Assembly (NCBI GenBank): GCA_005518185.1
Contig: RKSN01000003.1
Coordinates: 1-64,000, forward strand
Length of the DNA stretch: 64,000 nucleotides
Direction: 5' to 3'
Origin: Chakrabartia godavariana
GTDB lineage: Bacteria > Pseudomonadota > Alphaproteobacteria > Sphingomonadales > Sphingomonadaceae
The notes under the pieces are model-generated. The model was not told where the DNA came from, ran no database searches, and worked only from the letters and a program-made list of their open reading frames with translations. Each line of letters opens with the position of its first letter. Within the stretch, counting starts at the first letter, position 1. Positions 53,364-61,108 of this stretch are shown here, piece after piece. The position numbers were made by a program, and so were the translations under genes.

Positions 53364-53442
53364 CCGTTTGCACTGAGCCTGTCGAAGTGCCGTCTTTCTC
53401 CTTTGAAGCAAAGGACGTGCCTTCGACAAGCTCAGGCCAAAG
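53364..53442. repeat. REP-like palindrome, copy C
   Basis: CCGTTTGCACTGAGCCTGTC and GAAGTGCCGTC are mirrored by GACGTGCCTTCGACAAGCTC and AGGCCAAAGGG. It has the same core as copies A and B. It sits 8 bases upstream of the alpha/beta hydrolase start, so it is in the 5' leader or promoter of that gene. Confidence 0.75.
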
Positions 53443-53531
53443 GGCATTACCAATCTGGCGCCTCTAACCCGACCGCCTTCCACCGGTCCACGCCTAAACC
53501 GCGCCGCGGGCCGGGGGAACCGCAAACGCTC

Positions 53532-53560
53532 TTGACGGTCCGGTGTGTTATCGCAATAAC
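53532..53560 (+). promoter_or_regulatory. promoter candidate with small dyad
   Basis: TTGACG (53532-53537) and AATAAC (53555-53560) are spaced by 17 bases, and GTTAT-CGCA-ATAAC forms a 5+5 dyad over the -10. It lies 43 bases before the start of the DUF5694-like gene. This is pattern evidence only. Confidence 0.35.
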
Positions 53561-53602
53561 GCACTCAAGGGATGGATGAACCGCACTACTGAAAGGGACT
53601 GC

Positions 53603-54664
53603 ATGTCACCCGTCCGCTTTATCCTGCCGCTGCTCGCGGCCCTTTCTGCGCCTCTGTCAGCCTCGACCGGTTATCTGATTGCCCCTCTGGGGAAAGATGT
53701 CGCCGGACCGCGCACCGAAATCATGGTGCTGGGAACGCCGCATCTTTCGGCATGGCCCAAGGACTATGCACCTGCCAGGCTGATGCCGCTTCTGGACCGG
53801 CTGGCCAGTTTCAAGCCCGACATCATCACGATCGAGGCGCTCTCCGGAGAAGAGTGTGAAACGCTTTCGCGTTATCCGGCCCGCTATCCCGGTGTGTGGG
53901 ACCAATATTGCTGGGATACGGAAGCGGCGCGCAAGGCAACCGGGCTCACTGTTCCGGAGGCCATGGCGGCCGTGGAGAAGGCGCTGGCCTCCCCGACACG
54001 CACGCCTGCGGAGCGGCGGCATCTGGCCGCGCTGTTCAGTGCCGCCAACGACCGGACATCCGCACTCGTCCAATGGCTCTCCCTGCCCACGCCCGAGCGA
54101 CGCCCGGGCGACGGCCTTGACGACGTGCTTGTCGATGCGCTCACCAAACGCGCAGCCGCGCTCAATGAGAATTACCAGATCGCCGTTCCGCTCGCCGTCC
54201 GGCTCGGGCTGGATCGGGTCTATCCGACCGATGACCACACGTCAGACAGCATCTCGGTGGCGTTGGGACCCGATTTCGAAAAGGCGCTGATGGGCATCTG
54301 GGAAGCCTCCAACAAGCGGATACCCTGGATGAAGGACTTCTCCGGCAAGCCGCCATCGGACGGCGACATCCTCAAGCACTACCGCACCTTCAACAGCCCG
54401 AAATACCTGACCGCAGCGATCTCAGGCGATTTCGGTGCCGCGCTCAAGGGCAAGAGCGTTCCACATTGGGGCCGACACTATGTCGCGTGGTGGGAAACGC
54501 GCAACCTGCGGATGGTCGCCAACATCCGATCCGCATTTGGCAATCGCCCGGGCGCCCATGTGCTTTCCATCGTGGGCTGCTCACACAAGCCCTATTTCGA
54601 CGCCTATCTCGGCATGATGCACGATGTGAAGGTGCTGGATACCGCCCGGTTCCTGAAGCCCTAA
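53603..54664 (+). CDS. exported DUF5694/TraB-like protein
   Basis: A 353-residue protein with a signal peptide (MSPVRFILPLLAALSAPLSA). The mature part begins EIMVLGTPHLSAWPKDYAP, where LGTPH matches the GxxH motif of the TraB/Tiki/DUF5694 superfamily, and ends RHYVAWWETRNLRMVANIRS, then VLSIVGCSHKPYFDAYL, the paired RN and GxxH elements. These folds are metal-dependent hydrolases or proteases in known cases; activity here is unproven. ATG 53603 is chosen because GAAAGGGA precedes it by 5 bases and it starts the signal peptide. Confidence 0.7.
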   Translation: MSPVRFILPLLAALSAPLSASTGYLIAPLGKDVAGPRTEIMVLGTPHLSAWPKDYAPARLMPLLDRLASFKPDIITIEALSGEECETLSRYPARYPGVWDQYCWDTEAARKATGLTVPEAMAAVEKALASPTRTPAERRHLAALFSAANDRTSALVQWLSLPTPERRPGDGLDDVLVDALTKRAAALNENYQIAVPLAVRLGLDRVYPTDDHTSDSISVALGPDFEKALMGIWEASNKRIPWMKDFSGKPPSDGDILKHYRTFNSPKYLTAAISGDFGAALKGKSVPHWGRHYVAWWETRNLRMVANIRSAFGNRPGAHVLSIVGCSHKPYFDAYLGMMHDVKVLDTARFLKP

Positions 54665-55308
54665 CGCCGCGCCAGCCCCTTCTGCTCCATCCGCCACAGT
54701 GCCATCTCGATACGGTCCTGCCCGAAGAATGGCTCGTCTTCGAACACGAGGGTCGGCACGCCCCAATGGCCGGCCGCCTCTAGTGCCTGCTGGTTGGCGG
54801 CGATCTCGGCATCGAGCGCTTCGGCGTCGGCAAGGGCTTCGGTGTCGAGGTCTGCCAGATCGAGCCCGGCACGTTCGGCGGCACCCTTCAGATGGTCGCC
54901 CTCATGCCAGTTCTCGGCACCGCCCCAGATGAGCATGCCGACCTCATGGCAGAAAGGCAGGCTCTTGCCCCGGCGCGAGGCGACCTGCCCCAGCCGCGTC
55001 AGGCGGAAGATATAGGGCTGCTCCTCGGCGATCTTGCGCGTCATCACGTCCTGCACAATCGGGTCCGGGCGCGGCGGGCCAAAGGGGATGCCGTGGAACT
55101 GCGCGACACGGAACATGTCGCGAAAGGTGTAGCGCAGCCAATTGGGGTGGCTGCGCTCGAAAAAGTCGGGCTCGCGTATGGCGAGCGGATAGACCGGACG
55201 CAGGTTGATCGTCAGATCATAGTCTTCGGTCATCTGCCGGTAGCGGCCAATCGCCAGATAGCTGTAGGGCGACCGGAACGACCAGAAAACGTCTGCACTC
55301 AATGTCAT
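54661..55308 (-). CDS. DsbA-family / 2-hydroxychromene-2-carboxylate isomerase-like protein
   Basis: A 215-residue thioredoxin-fold protein with a helical insert. The start DVFWSFRSPYSYLAIGRYRQ has SPYSYLA where DsbA has CxxC, as in HCCA isomerases and kappa-class GSTs that use glutathione; the end GHWGVPTLVFEDEPFFGQDR has the cis-Pro loop VPT. Likely a glutathione-dependent isomerase or transferase for aromatic compounds. ATG 55308 begins MTLSADVFW; upstream open frame lacks homology. It is convergent with the DUF5694-like gene, overlapping stops by 4 bases. Confidence 0.85.
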   Translation of the reverse strand: MTLSADVFWSFRSPYSYLAIGRYRQMTEDYDLTINLRPVYPLAIREPDFFERSHPNWLRYTFRDMFRVAQFHGIPFGPPRPDPIVQDVMTRKIAEEQPYIFRLTRLGQVASRRGKSLPFCHEVGMLIWGGAENWHEGDHLKGAAERAGLDLADLDTEALADAEALDAEIAANQQALEAAGHWGVPTLVFEDEPFFGQDRIEMALWRMEQKGLARR

Positions 55309-55385
55309 GGCCTGAAAGCCCCTCCCACATCGCTGTTTGCGCAACAGTGACGAATGCGGGAGAGGCTTGCAAGCCGGTGGGGCGC

Positions 55386-56411
55386 TTACGCCTTCTTCAG
55401 GTGACGGCGGCCGAGCAGTTCGGCGATCTGGACAGCGTTGAGCGCGGCGCCCTTGCGCAGATTGTCGGAGACGCACCAGAGCGCCAGACCATTGTCGACC
55501 GTCGAATCCTCACGCACGCGCGAAATGAAGGTCGCATAGTCGCCGACGCATTCGATCGGTGTGACGTATCCACCGTCCTCGCGCTTGTCGACGAGCATGA
55601 CGCCCGGCGCCTCGCGCAGGATCGACTGCGCCTGCTTCGCCGAAATCTCATTCTCGAACTCGATGTTCACGGCTTCCGAATGGCCGACAAACACCGGCAC
55701 GCGCACGCACGTTGCGATGACCTTCACCTTGGGATCGAGGATCTTCTTCGTCTCGACGACCATCTTCCACTCTTCCTTCGTCGAGCCGTCGTCGAGGAAC
55801 TTGTCGATGTGCGGGATGACGTTGAACGCGATCTGCTTGGTGAACTTCACCGGCTCCGCCGGATCACCGACGAAGATGTTGCGCGACTGTTCAAACAGCT
55901 CGTCCATGCCCTGCTTGCCCGCGCCCGAGACCGACTGATAGGTCGCGACAACAACGCGCTTGATTTTGGCGGCATCGTGCAGCGGCTTCAGCGCGACGAC
56001 GAGCTGTGCCGTCGAGCAGTTCGGGTTGGCGATGATGTTGCGCGCCTTGTAGCCATCAATGGCGTCCGGGTTCACTTCCGGCACGATCAGCGGCACGTCC
56101 GGGTCCATGCGGTAAAGCGACGAATTGTCGATCACGACACAGCCGGCAGCCGCTGCCTTGGGCGCATAGATGGCGGTCGCGTCCGACCCGATCGCGAACA
56201 GCGCAATGTCCCATCCTGACCAGTCGAAATGTTCGATATTCTGGACCTTGAGCGTCTTGCCCGTTTCACCAAACTCGATGACGTCGCCCTGCGAGCGCGA
56301 CGATGCGACGGCGGCGACCTCATCGGCCGGGAAGGCGCGTTCGGCCAGAATGTTCAGCATTTCGCGGCCCACATTTCCCGTGGCCCCTGCGACAACGACA
56401 CGATACCCCAT
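55386..56411 (-). CDS. asd: aspartate-semialdehyde dehydrogenase
   Basis: A 341-residue NADPH enzyme reducing aspartyl phosphate in the Lys/Met/Thr/diaminopimelate branch. GYRVVVAGATGNVGREMLNI is the Rossmann loop, IIANPNCSTAQLVVALKPLH has the catalytic Cys, TYQSVSGAGKQGMDEL and CVRVPVFVGHSEAVNIEFE carry the substrate Arg and His. ATG 56411 follows AAGGAATTGAAG; the TTG 6 bases upstream is rejected. It is transcribed alone, separated from rplS by a terminator and a palindromic repeat. Confidence 0.95.
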   Translation of the reverse strand: MGYRVVVAGATGNVGREMLNILAERAFPADEVAAVASSRSQGDVIEFGETGKTLKVQNIEHFDWSGWDIALFAIGSDATAIYAPKAAAAGCVVIDNSSLYRMDPDVPLIVPEVNPDAIDGYKARNIIANPNCSTAQLVVALKPLHDAAKIKRVVVATYQSVSGAGKQGMDELFEQSRNIFVGDPAEPVKFTKQIAFNVIPHIDKFLDDGSTKEEWKMVVETKKILDPKVKVIATCVRVPVFVGHSEAVNIEFENEISAKQAQSILREAPGVMLVDKREDGGYVTPIECVGDYATFISRVREDSTVDNGLALWCVSDNLRKGAALNAVQIAELLGRRHLKKA

Positions 56412-56441
56412 CTTCAATTCCTTCTCTCACTCCGCCCTGTT

Positions 56442-56503
56442 CCGTCGCTCCAGCCAAGGCTGGCGCCTCAGCACCGAGATGCCGGCCTGTGCTGGCATGA
56501 CGG
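56442..56503. repeat. imperfect palindrome, different intergenic repeat type
   Basis: CCGTCGCTCCAGCCAAGGCT with GGCGCCTC is mirrored by GAGATGCCGGCCTGTGCTGG and CATGACGG. The CCAGC...GCTGG type is unlike copies A-C. It lies just upstream of asd and downstream of the rplS terminator. Confidence 0.6.
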
Positions 56504-56527
56504 GGACTTGGGCCTGGTCTTCAAGTC

Positions 56528-56569
56528 AAAAAGAAAGGGCCGGAACCCTGGTGTGGATCCCGGCCCTTT
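56528..56569 (-). terminator. rho-independent terminator of the trmD-rplS operon
   Basis: Read on the minus strand, AAAGGGCCGG and CCGGCCCTTT form a 10-pair stem around a 16-base loop and are followed by CTTTTTG. It lies 32 bases past the rplS stop. Confidence 0.85.
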
Positions 56570-56601
56570 CGGCTGTTCGATTTTTACACGAACGTGCGGG
56601 A

Positions 56602-57000
56602 TCAGGCCTCCGGGGCCGTTTTCGCAGCGTCGGTAATTCGCGTGTCACGACGTTCGGCGATACGCGCCGACTTGCCGCGGCGACCGCGCAGATAATAGAG
56701 CTTGGCACGACGCACGGCGCCCTTGCGGACGACTTCGATGCTGTCGATGTTGGGCGAATAGAGCGGGAAAACGCGTTCCACGCCTTCGCCGAACGAAATC
56801 TTGCGCACGGTGAAGTTGGAGCCCATGCCCTTATTCGAACGCGCGATGCACACGCCTTCATAGTTCTGGACGCGGGTCCGCTCGCCTTCGACGACCTTCA
56901 CGCCGACGCGAACCGTGTCACCCGGACGGAATTCCGGGATCTTCTTGTCTGCGGTCAATTTTGCGATCTGTTCCGCTTCGATCGTCTGAATGAGGTTCAT
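56602..57000 (-). CDS. rplS: 50S ribosomal protein L19
   Basis: A 132-residue ribosomal protein at the 30S-50S interface. [35 protein letters not shown] and [20 protein letters not shown] followed by [18 protein letters not shown] and [18 protein letters not shown] are the full family sequence; a short acidic tail AAKTAPEA follows. ATG 57000 matches the standard N-terminus. It starts 4 bases after trmD ends and is the last gene of the operon. Confidence 0.96.
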   Translation of the reverse strand: MNLIQTIEAEQIAKLTADKKIPEFRPGDTVRVGVKVVEGERTRVQNYEGVCIARSNKGMGSNFTVRKISFGEGVERVFPLYSPNIDSIEVVRKGAVRRAKLYYLRGRRGKSARIAERRDTRITDAAKTAPEA

Positions 57001-57004
57001 TGCC

Positions 57005-57742
57005 TCACTTGTCCTTCTTAGTCTTCCGCCGCGCATCAGAGGCAGGCTGGGCCCGAGCACCGACATAGCGCTCCCAAAGGTCCGGCCTGCGTAACCGTGT
57101 GTCATCCTCCGCCCGTTGTTTCCGCCAGGCGGCGATCTTCGCATGATCCCCCGATCGCAGCACTTCAGGGATCGTGCGCCCTTCCCACTCAGCAGGTCGG
57201 GTGTAATGAGGGTATTCGAGCAAGCCGTTCTCAAACGACTCTTCGTCTCCGCTCAAGGCCGCGCCCATTACGCCGGGAAGCAGCCGAATGCAAGCGTCCA
57301 GCAGCATCAAAGCGCCCATTTCCCCCCCGGAAAGGATGATGTCGCCCATGCTGACCTGCTCGATTTCGGGCCGCGCCTCGAACAGCCGCTCGTCAAAGCC
57401 TTCGAATCGCCCGCACAGGATGGTGACGCCGGGGCCTGCCGCGAGCTCGCGGACGCGCGCCTGCGTGATCGGCTTGCCGCGCGGCGTCATGGCAAGAATG
57501 GGCGTCCCGGGCGAGACAGAATCCAGCGCCCGCGCCAGCACATCCGCCTTCAGCACCATGCCCGCCCCGCCCCCGGCCGGCGTGTCATCGACCGTGCGGT
57601 GCTTGTCCGTCGCGAAGTCGCGAATCTGGACGGTCTCCAGCGCCCACTTGCCCACCTCCTTCGCACGGCCCGCAATGGACGCGCCAAGGGGGCCGGGGAA
57701 CATCTCCGGATAGAGGGTGAGGATGGTGGCTTGGAAGGTCAT
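57005..57742 (-). CDS. trmD: tRNA (guanine-N1-)-methyltransferase
   Basis: A 245-residue SPOUT enzyme forming m1G37, needed to prevent +1 frameshifts and normally essential. [73 protein letters not shown] (knot and SAM site), [13 protein letters not shown] and [16 protein letters not shown] are all typical. The start overlaps the stop of the ACP-like gene (ATGA), so translation is coupled to it rather than to rimM, its usual upstream neighbour. Confidence 0.96.
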   Translation of the reverse strand: MTFQATILTLYPEMFPGPLGASIAGRAKEVGKWALETVQIRDFATDKHRTVDDTPAGGGAGMVLKADVLARALDSVSPGTPILAMTPRGKPITQARVRELAAGPGVTILCGRFEGFDERLFEARPEIEQVSMGDIILSGGEMGALMLLDACIRLLPGVMGAALSGDEESFENGLLEYPHYTRPAEWEGRTIPEVLRSGDHAKIAAWRKQRAEDDTRLRRPDLWERYVGARAQPASDARRKTKKDK

Positions 57743-58089
57743 GGCTCAAGCCAATGGCCTGCATCAATCACCTTGGCAATGTGACCAAGCTCCAGGCGCT
57801 CGTAGGGGGACGGGTCGAAGAGACGGCCGCGCAGTGGCCAAGTCAGCAAACGCCAGATGAGCCAGATGCCGGTTAGCAAATGCGGTTCACTAAGATTTGC
57901 AAAACGTTGCCAAGGCCATTGCTGCACATCGTCGCCAAATTCCAATGCGAGGGCCTCGACAAGTTCATCGATATCGTCGCCTGAAATTCCAATATCCTGA
58001 TCAATGGCCGCCGATGCTGAAAGCCTATCACGTCGAACACCGCTTCGCTTAGCGACGATAGCAATAACTCTTTCGAGTGTATCACTCAT
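57739..58089 (-). CDS. acyl-carrier-protein-like DUF1493 family protein
   Basis: A 116-residue protein. Its N-terminal part has the ACP-like four-helix pattern of DUF1493: [20 protein letters not shown], then [20 protein letters not shown] where an ACP would have DSL with the phosphopantetheine Ser. The Ser-Leu pair is absent (SGDD), so it is unlikely to carry an acyl chain in the usual way. A C-terminal part with [18 protein letters not shown] is hydrophobic and may touch the membrane. ATG 58089 overlaps the vapC stop (TGATG) and its own stop overlaps trmD (ATGA). Confidence 0.7.
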   Translation of the reverse strand: MSDTLERVIAIVAKRSGVRRDRLSASAAIDQDIGISGDDIDELVEALALEFGDDVQQWPWQRFANLSEPHLLTGIWLIWRLLTWPLRGRLFDPSPYERLELGHIAKVIDAGHWLEP

Positions 58090-58466
58090 CAAACAGTCCA
58101 ATTCTCGACCTTCAAACCCGGCACATCGGCGAAGTCGGATTCATTGTTGGTCACCACTGTTGCGCCAATGCTCAACGCATGGGCGGCCAGCAACCGGTCA
58201 AAGCGCGCGCGCTTGAACGGGAGCCGCGCATATTCGCGGGCAGCCAATTCATCGAAGGGAAGAAGTGGAATCGCGGCGATGAAGGCCTCCAGAACCTCCG
58301 GGGCGGGCGGCTTGCCAACATAGGTGCCATAGGCGACTTCGGCATAGCTGATCACGGAAATGGCGAGGGTCCCCTCATCACAGTCCGCAATCCGAGCCTT
58401 AAGCGCCTCATTTCCCACATCCATCGAATAGACGGCGGAGTTGGCGTCGATCAGATATTTGATCAC
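58089..58466 (-). CDS. vapC: VapC-type PIN-domain ribonuclease toxin
   Basis: A 125-residue PIN domain. Acidic active-site residues: Asp in YLIDANSAVYSM, Glu in ISVISYAEVAYG, Asp in KRARFDRLLAAHA and Asp in VTNNESDFADV, giving the expected quartet. VapC toxins cleave tRNA (often initiator tRNA) or 23S rRNA and are held inactive by VapB. It overlaps vapB by 4 bases (ATGA) and the ACP-like gene by one, placing a tRNA-directed toxin directly upstream of trmD. Confidence 0.9.
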   Translation of the reverse strand: MIKYLIDANSAVYSMDVGNEALKARIADCDEGTLAISVISYAEVAYGTYVGKPPAPEVLEAFIAAIPLLPFDELAAREYARLPFKRARFDRLLAAHALSIGATVVTNNESDFADVPGLKVENWTV

Positions 58467-58732
58467 AAGAGGCCAGCTGCCTTCTTGGCCGCGATCGTGC
58501 TGGGTCTCTCCTCAAAATCCTCTCGCGGCGCCAATCTGATCCCCGGTGCCTTTCCGGCAAACCCGCTGATGTCGATCTTCTTCTTCGGCGCTTCGTCAGG
58601 CTCGACGTGAAAGCCAACCTGCTCTTCCCGCAGGAGCATGATCGTTCCCTCCTTCAAGCCCAGATCCTTGGGCAGGCGAAGCGCGAGCGAATTGCCCGAC
58701 TTGAAAACCTTGGCGCGATATTCCTTACCCAT
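58463..58732 (-). CDS. vapB: VapB-type AbrB-fold antitoxin
   Basis: An 89-residue antitoxin. The N-terminal swapped-hairpin AbrB/SpoVT DNA-binding domain reads YRAKVFKSGNSLALRLPKDL, then GLKEGTIMLLREEQVGF; the C-terminal tail IDISGFAGKAPGIRLAPRED is the likely VapC-binding part. ATG 58732 follows CAGGAG by 8 bases. Two GTATATAC sites directly upstream are the probable autoregulatory operator. Confidence 0.9.
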   Translation of the reverse strand: MGKEYRAKVFKSGNSLALRLPKDLGLKEGTIMLLREEQVGFHVEPDEAPKKKIDISGFAGKAPGIRLAPREDFEERPSTIAAKKAAGLL

Positions 58733-58745
58733 GATCGGCTCCTGT

Positions 58746-58766
58746 ATATACGCGATGTATATACGT
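58746..58766 (-). promoter_or_regulatory. vapBC operator/promoter with two GTATATAC sites
   Basis: The self-complementary octamer GTATATAC occurs at 58746-58753 and again at 58759-58766, 13 bases centre to centre, within TGTATATACG-CGA-TGTATATACG. The AT-rich sequence also supplies TATA-like -10 elements. Its position, ending 13 bases before vapB, fits an operator for a VapB or VapBC dimer of dimers. Confidence 0.75.
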
Positions 58767-58790
58767 CAGCTCAGGCGGCGGCAAGCCACG

Positions 58791-59090
58791 TTACCGGCCG
58801 CCCGTGGTCTTCGCGGCCAGCCATGCCAAAGGCAAGCCAACGGCGAACAAGACGGCACACCCGCCGATAAGATACGCCCATTGCTCGGCGCGCGCGAAAT
58901 CTGTGGCAGCGGTGATCAGGAAGCGGCTCGAAACGATGCCAAGACGTGCCAGCCAGCCCCAAAGGAGAAAGACAAACGGCAAGAACCCTGCCGCCATCAG
59001 CAGTGCGACCGCCGCACGCGTGCGCGTCGCCAGCAACCGGGCGATGAGCACCGGTAGCGCCAAAGCGAGCAGCAGAACCAGAACGCTCAC
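58791..59090 (-). CDS. small membrane protein
   Basis: A 99-residue protein with three predicted helices (VLVLLLALALPVLIARLL, AVALLMAAGFLPFVFLLWGW and YLIGGCAVLFAVGLPLAWLA). No family recognised. It starts at GTG 59090, overlapping the serine-hydrolase stop (GTGA), so the two are translated together. The longer frame upstream is antisense-like and lies in the hydrolase gene. It ends 58 bases before the vapB start region. Confidence 0.65.
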   Translation of the reverse strand: MSVLVLLLALALPVLIARLLATRTRAAVALLMAAGFLPFVFLLWGWLARLGIVSSRFLITAATDFARAEQWAYLIGGCAVLFAVGLPLAWLAAKTTGGR

Positions 59091-60580
59091 GGCCTCGCCA
59101 CAAAGCCGAACCGTAGCGCCTGCAGCGTAATCGGCTTGGTCGGGGCGAGGAGGACCTGGCCCTGCACCTCGCCCTTCTCGCACGGCCACGCAAAGGTGCC
59201 TGACATGGCCCCGGTTGCCGTGATCGGTGCAGAGGTCGTGCAGGCACCTGACTTGGCCTTCAGGTCGGCAAGGACCTTCGCCCAATTGTCCGCAGTCCGG
59301 TCGAGCGGGAAGTTCATTGCGACGCGGCCGTCCAGTGCGCGGACATTGCCCGTGGCATAGACGATCCCTGCGAGCCGGTAGAAGTCTGCCAGCGCGTCAG
59401 ACACCGGCGCCTCTGCGCGCTTCAATAGGCCTGCCTTGTGCATCAGCACCGCACTGTCCCACGCAGGCGCCGACGGCCCGGCATAGGTGCGGTTGGACAG
59501 CGCGAAGATGCCGACGCCATAATCGGGAATCAGCATCACGTGTGAGCCATAGCCGGGATAGCCACCGCCATGGGCGAGCGTGAGGCCCAGGTCGCAATCC
59601 TGCGCCACGCGCCAGGCCATGCCGTAAGCGAGTGCCTGACGGCAGGCCGTGGGGCCGCTTGCGCCAGTGCGCTGGGCGACGCTGACGAAGTTCAGGCCCT
59701 GCGCCACTTCCCGCACGGTGGCGCGCTTGACGGGGCCGGTTTCCGGCCCGTCGCGCGGCGGCCAGGCCGAGAGCAGGAAGGCGACCCACTTCGCATAGTC
59801 GTTCGCACTCACCTGAAGCCCGCCCATCGCATTGAACGCGCCGTCGCGCATCGTCGGCTCTTCGGACCAGGCGTCATTTTCCCAGCGATAGCCGATCGCG
59901 CGGCGATCTTTGGGGGCATCGGTCACGTCATAGCCGCTCGACGTCATGCCGAGCGGCTTGAGCAGGGTGCGCTCGACATAGGTACGATACGGCATCCCCG
60001 ATGCCTTGGCGACAATCCGGCCGAGGATGGCATAGCCGAAGTTCGAATATTCGTGCGCCGTTTGCGGCACGCGGCTGAATGGCACCCCCGCCTTCAGCAT
60101 CTTCGTAAAATCTTCCTGCGACAGAACCTGCTGCCGGTCACCCCAGGGGTCGTCGGTCACAAAGCCCCCCACATGCGACAGCAGATCACGGATGCGGATG
60201 CGTGGACTGTCGCTGGTCGGGTAGGTCCAGTGCTTCATTTCCGGCACATAGTCTTCTGCCAGATCGTCGAGCCGCAGCTTGCCCTTGTCCCGAAGCGACA
60301 GGATGGAGAGTGCCGTGAACGCCTTCGTCATGGAGGCGATGCGGAAGAGGCTGTCCGCCGTCACGGGGCGCTTCGCCTCCAGATCCTGCACGCCTATGCC
60401 CTTCACATAAGCGAGCCGCCCGCCCTGCACGACGCCATAGACCATGCCGGGGACATGCGCCTCCGCCTGAAAGCGCGCGAAGATCGCATCAATATCGGGC
60501 TGAAGCGGCGCAAGCGTCTGCGCGGACGCGGGGGCTGCGAGAAGAAAAGCGGCGGCGAAGGTGAGGACAGCGCGTTTCAT
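59087..60580 (-). CDS. serine hydrolase of the beta-lactamase class C / DD-peptidase superfamily
   Basis: A 497-residue exported enzyme. The signal peptide MKRAVLTFAAAFLLAAPASA is followed by the SxxK motif in FRIASMTKAFTALSIL, the YxN motif in HEYSNFGYAILGRI and HGG in TLAHGGGYPGYGSHVML where class C enzymes have KTG. A C-terminal extra domain (about 390-497) resembles the lipocalin-like tail found in this family. More likely an esterase or peptidase than an antibiotic-resistance enzyme. It begins 42 bases after rimM, splitting rimM from trmD. Confidence 0.88.
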   Translation of the reverse strand: MKRAVLTFAAAFLLAAPASAQTLAPLQPDIDAIFARFQAEAHVPGMVYGVVQGGRLAYVKGIGVQDLEAKRPVTADSLFRIASMTKAFTALSILSLRDKGKLRLDDLAEDYVPEMKHWTYPTSDSPRIRIRDLLSHVGGFVTDDPWGDRQQVLSQEDFTKMLKAGVPFSRVPQTAHEYSNFGYAILGRIVAKASGMPYRTYVERTLLKPLGMTSSGYDVTDAPKDRRAIGYRWENDAWSEEPTMRDGAFNAMGGLQVSANDYAKWVAFLLSAWPPRDGPETGPVKRATVREVAQGLNFVSVAQRTGASGPTACRQALAYGMAWRVAQDCDLGLTLAHGGGYPGYGSHVMLIPDYGVGIFALSNRTYAGPSAPAWDSAVLMHKAGLLKRAEAPVSDALADFYRLAGIVYATGNVRALDGRVAMNFPLDRTADNWAKVLADLKAKSGACTTSAPITATGAMSGTFAWPCEKGEVQGQVLLAPTKPITLQALRFGFVARP

Positions 60581-60622
60581 GCGCAAGGCATAGCGCAAAG
60601 CGCGCCAGTGTCGACGGGGAAG

Positions 60623-61105
60623 CTACGCGGCGAAGGCGGCTTCGATCAGGATGCGCGCGTCCGACCAGTCGAGGACGGCGGCCGGGGTCATCGGGACCAT
60701 GAAGGTCTTGCCGTCTGGCCGCTCGATTTCGAGCACGTCGGACGCCCCGAAATTCTCGACCGCAATGCAGGTGCCGATGGCAGCACCTTCGGCGGAGACG
60801 CACGGCAGGCCGATGAGATCGGTGTGATAATATTCGCCGTCCGCCAGCGGCGGCAGCGCATCGCGCGGAACGGTGAGTTCCCGCCCGCGTGCCGCCTCGG
60901 CGGCGGTCCGGTCAGCGATTTCGGCAAAGCGCGCAATCGCGCCGTTGGTTCCGGCGCGCACCGATTTCAGGGTCAGCGCGCCACCGTTGAACGTCTTGTG
61001 CGCCTTCAGGCTGTCCACCGTATCGGTGAACAGCTTCAGGCGGACTTCGCCCGCCACGCCATGCGCGCCAATGATGACGGCAAGGGTGACGGAGCGATCA
61101 GCCAA
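60623..61105 (-). CDS. rimM: 16S rRNA processing protein RimM
   Basis: A 160-residue 30S-assembly factor binding S19. The N-terminal barrel has VTLAVIIGAHGVAGEVRLKL and FTDTVDSL; the PRC-barrel half has DGEYYHTDLIGLPCVSAEGA, VLEIERPDGKTFMVPMTP and the closing WSDARILIEA. It starts 3 bases after rpsP. Confidence 0.94.
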   Translation of the reverse strand: MADRSVTLAVIIGAHGVAGEVRLKLFTDTVDSLKAHKTFNGGALTLKSVRAGTNGAIARFAEIADRTAAEAARGRELTVPRDALPPLADGEYYHTDLIGLPCVSAEGAAIGTCIAVENFGASDVLEIERPDGKTFMVPMTPAAVLDWSDARILIEAAFAA

Positions 61106-61108
61106 GGA

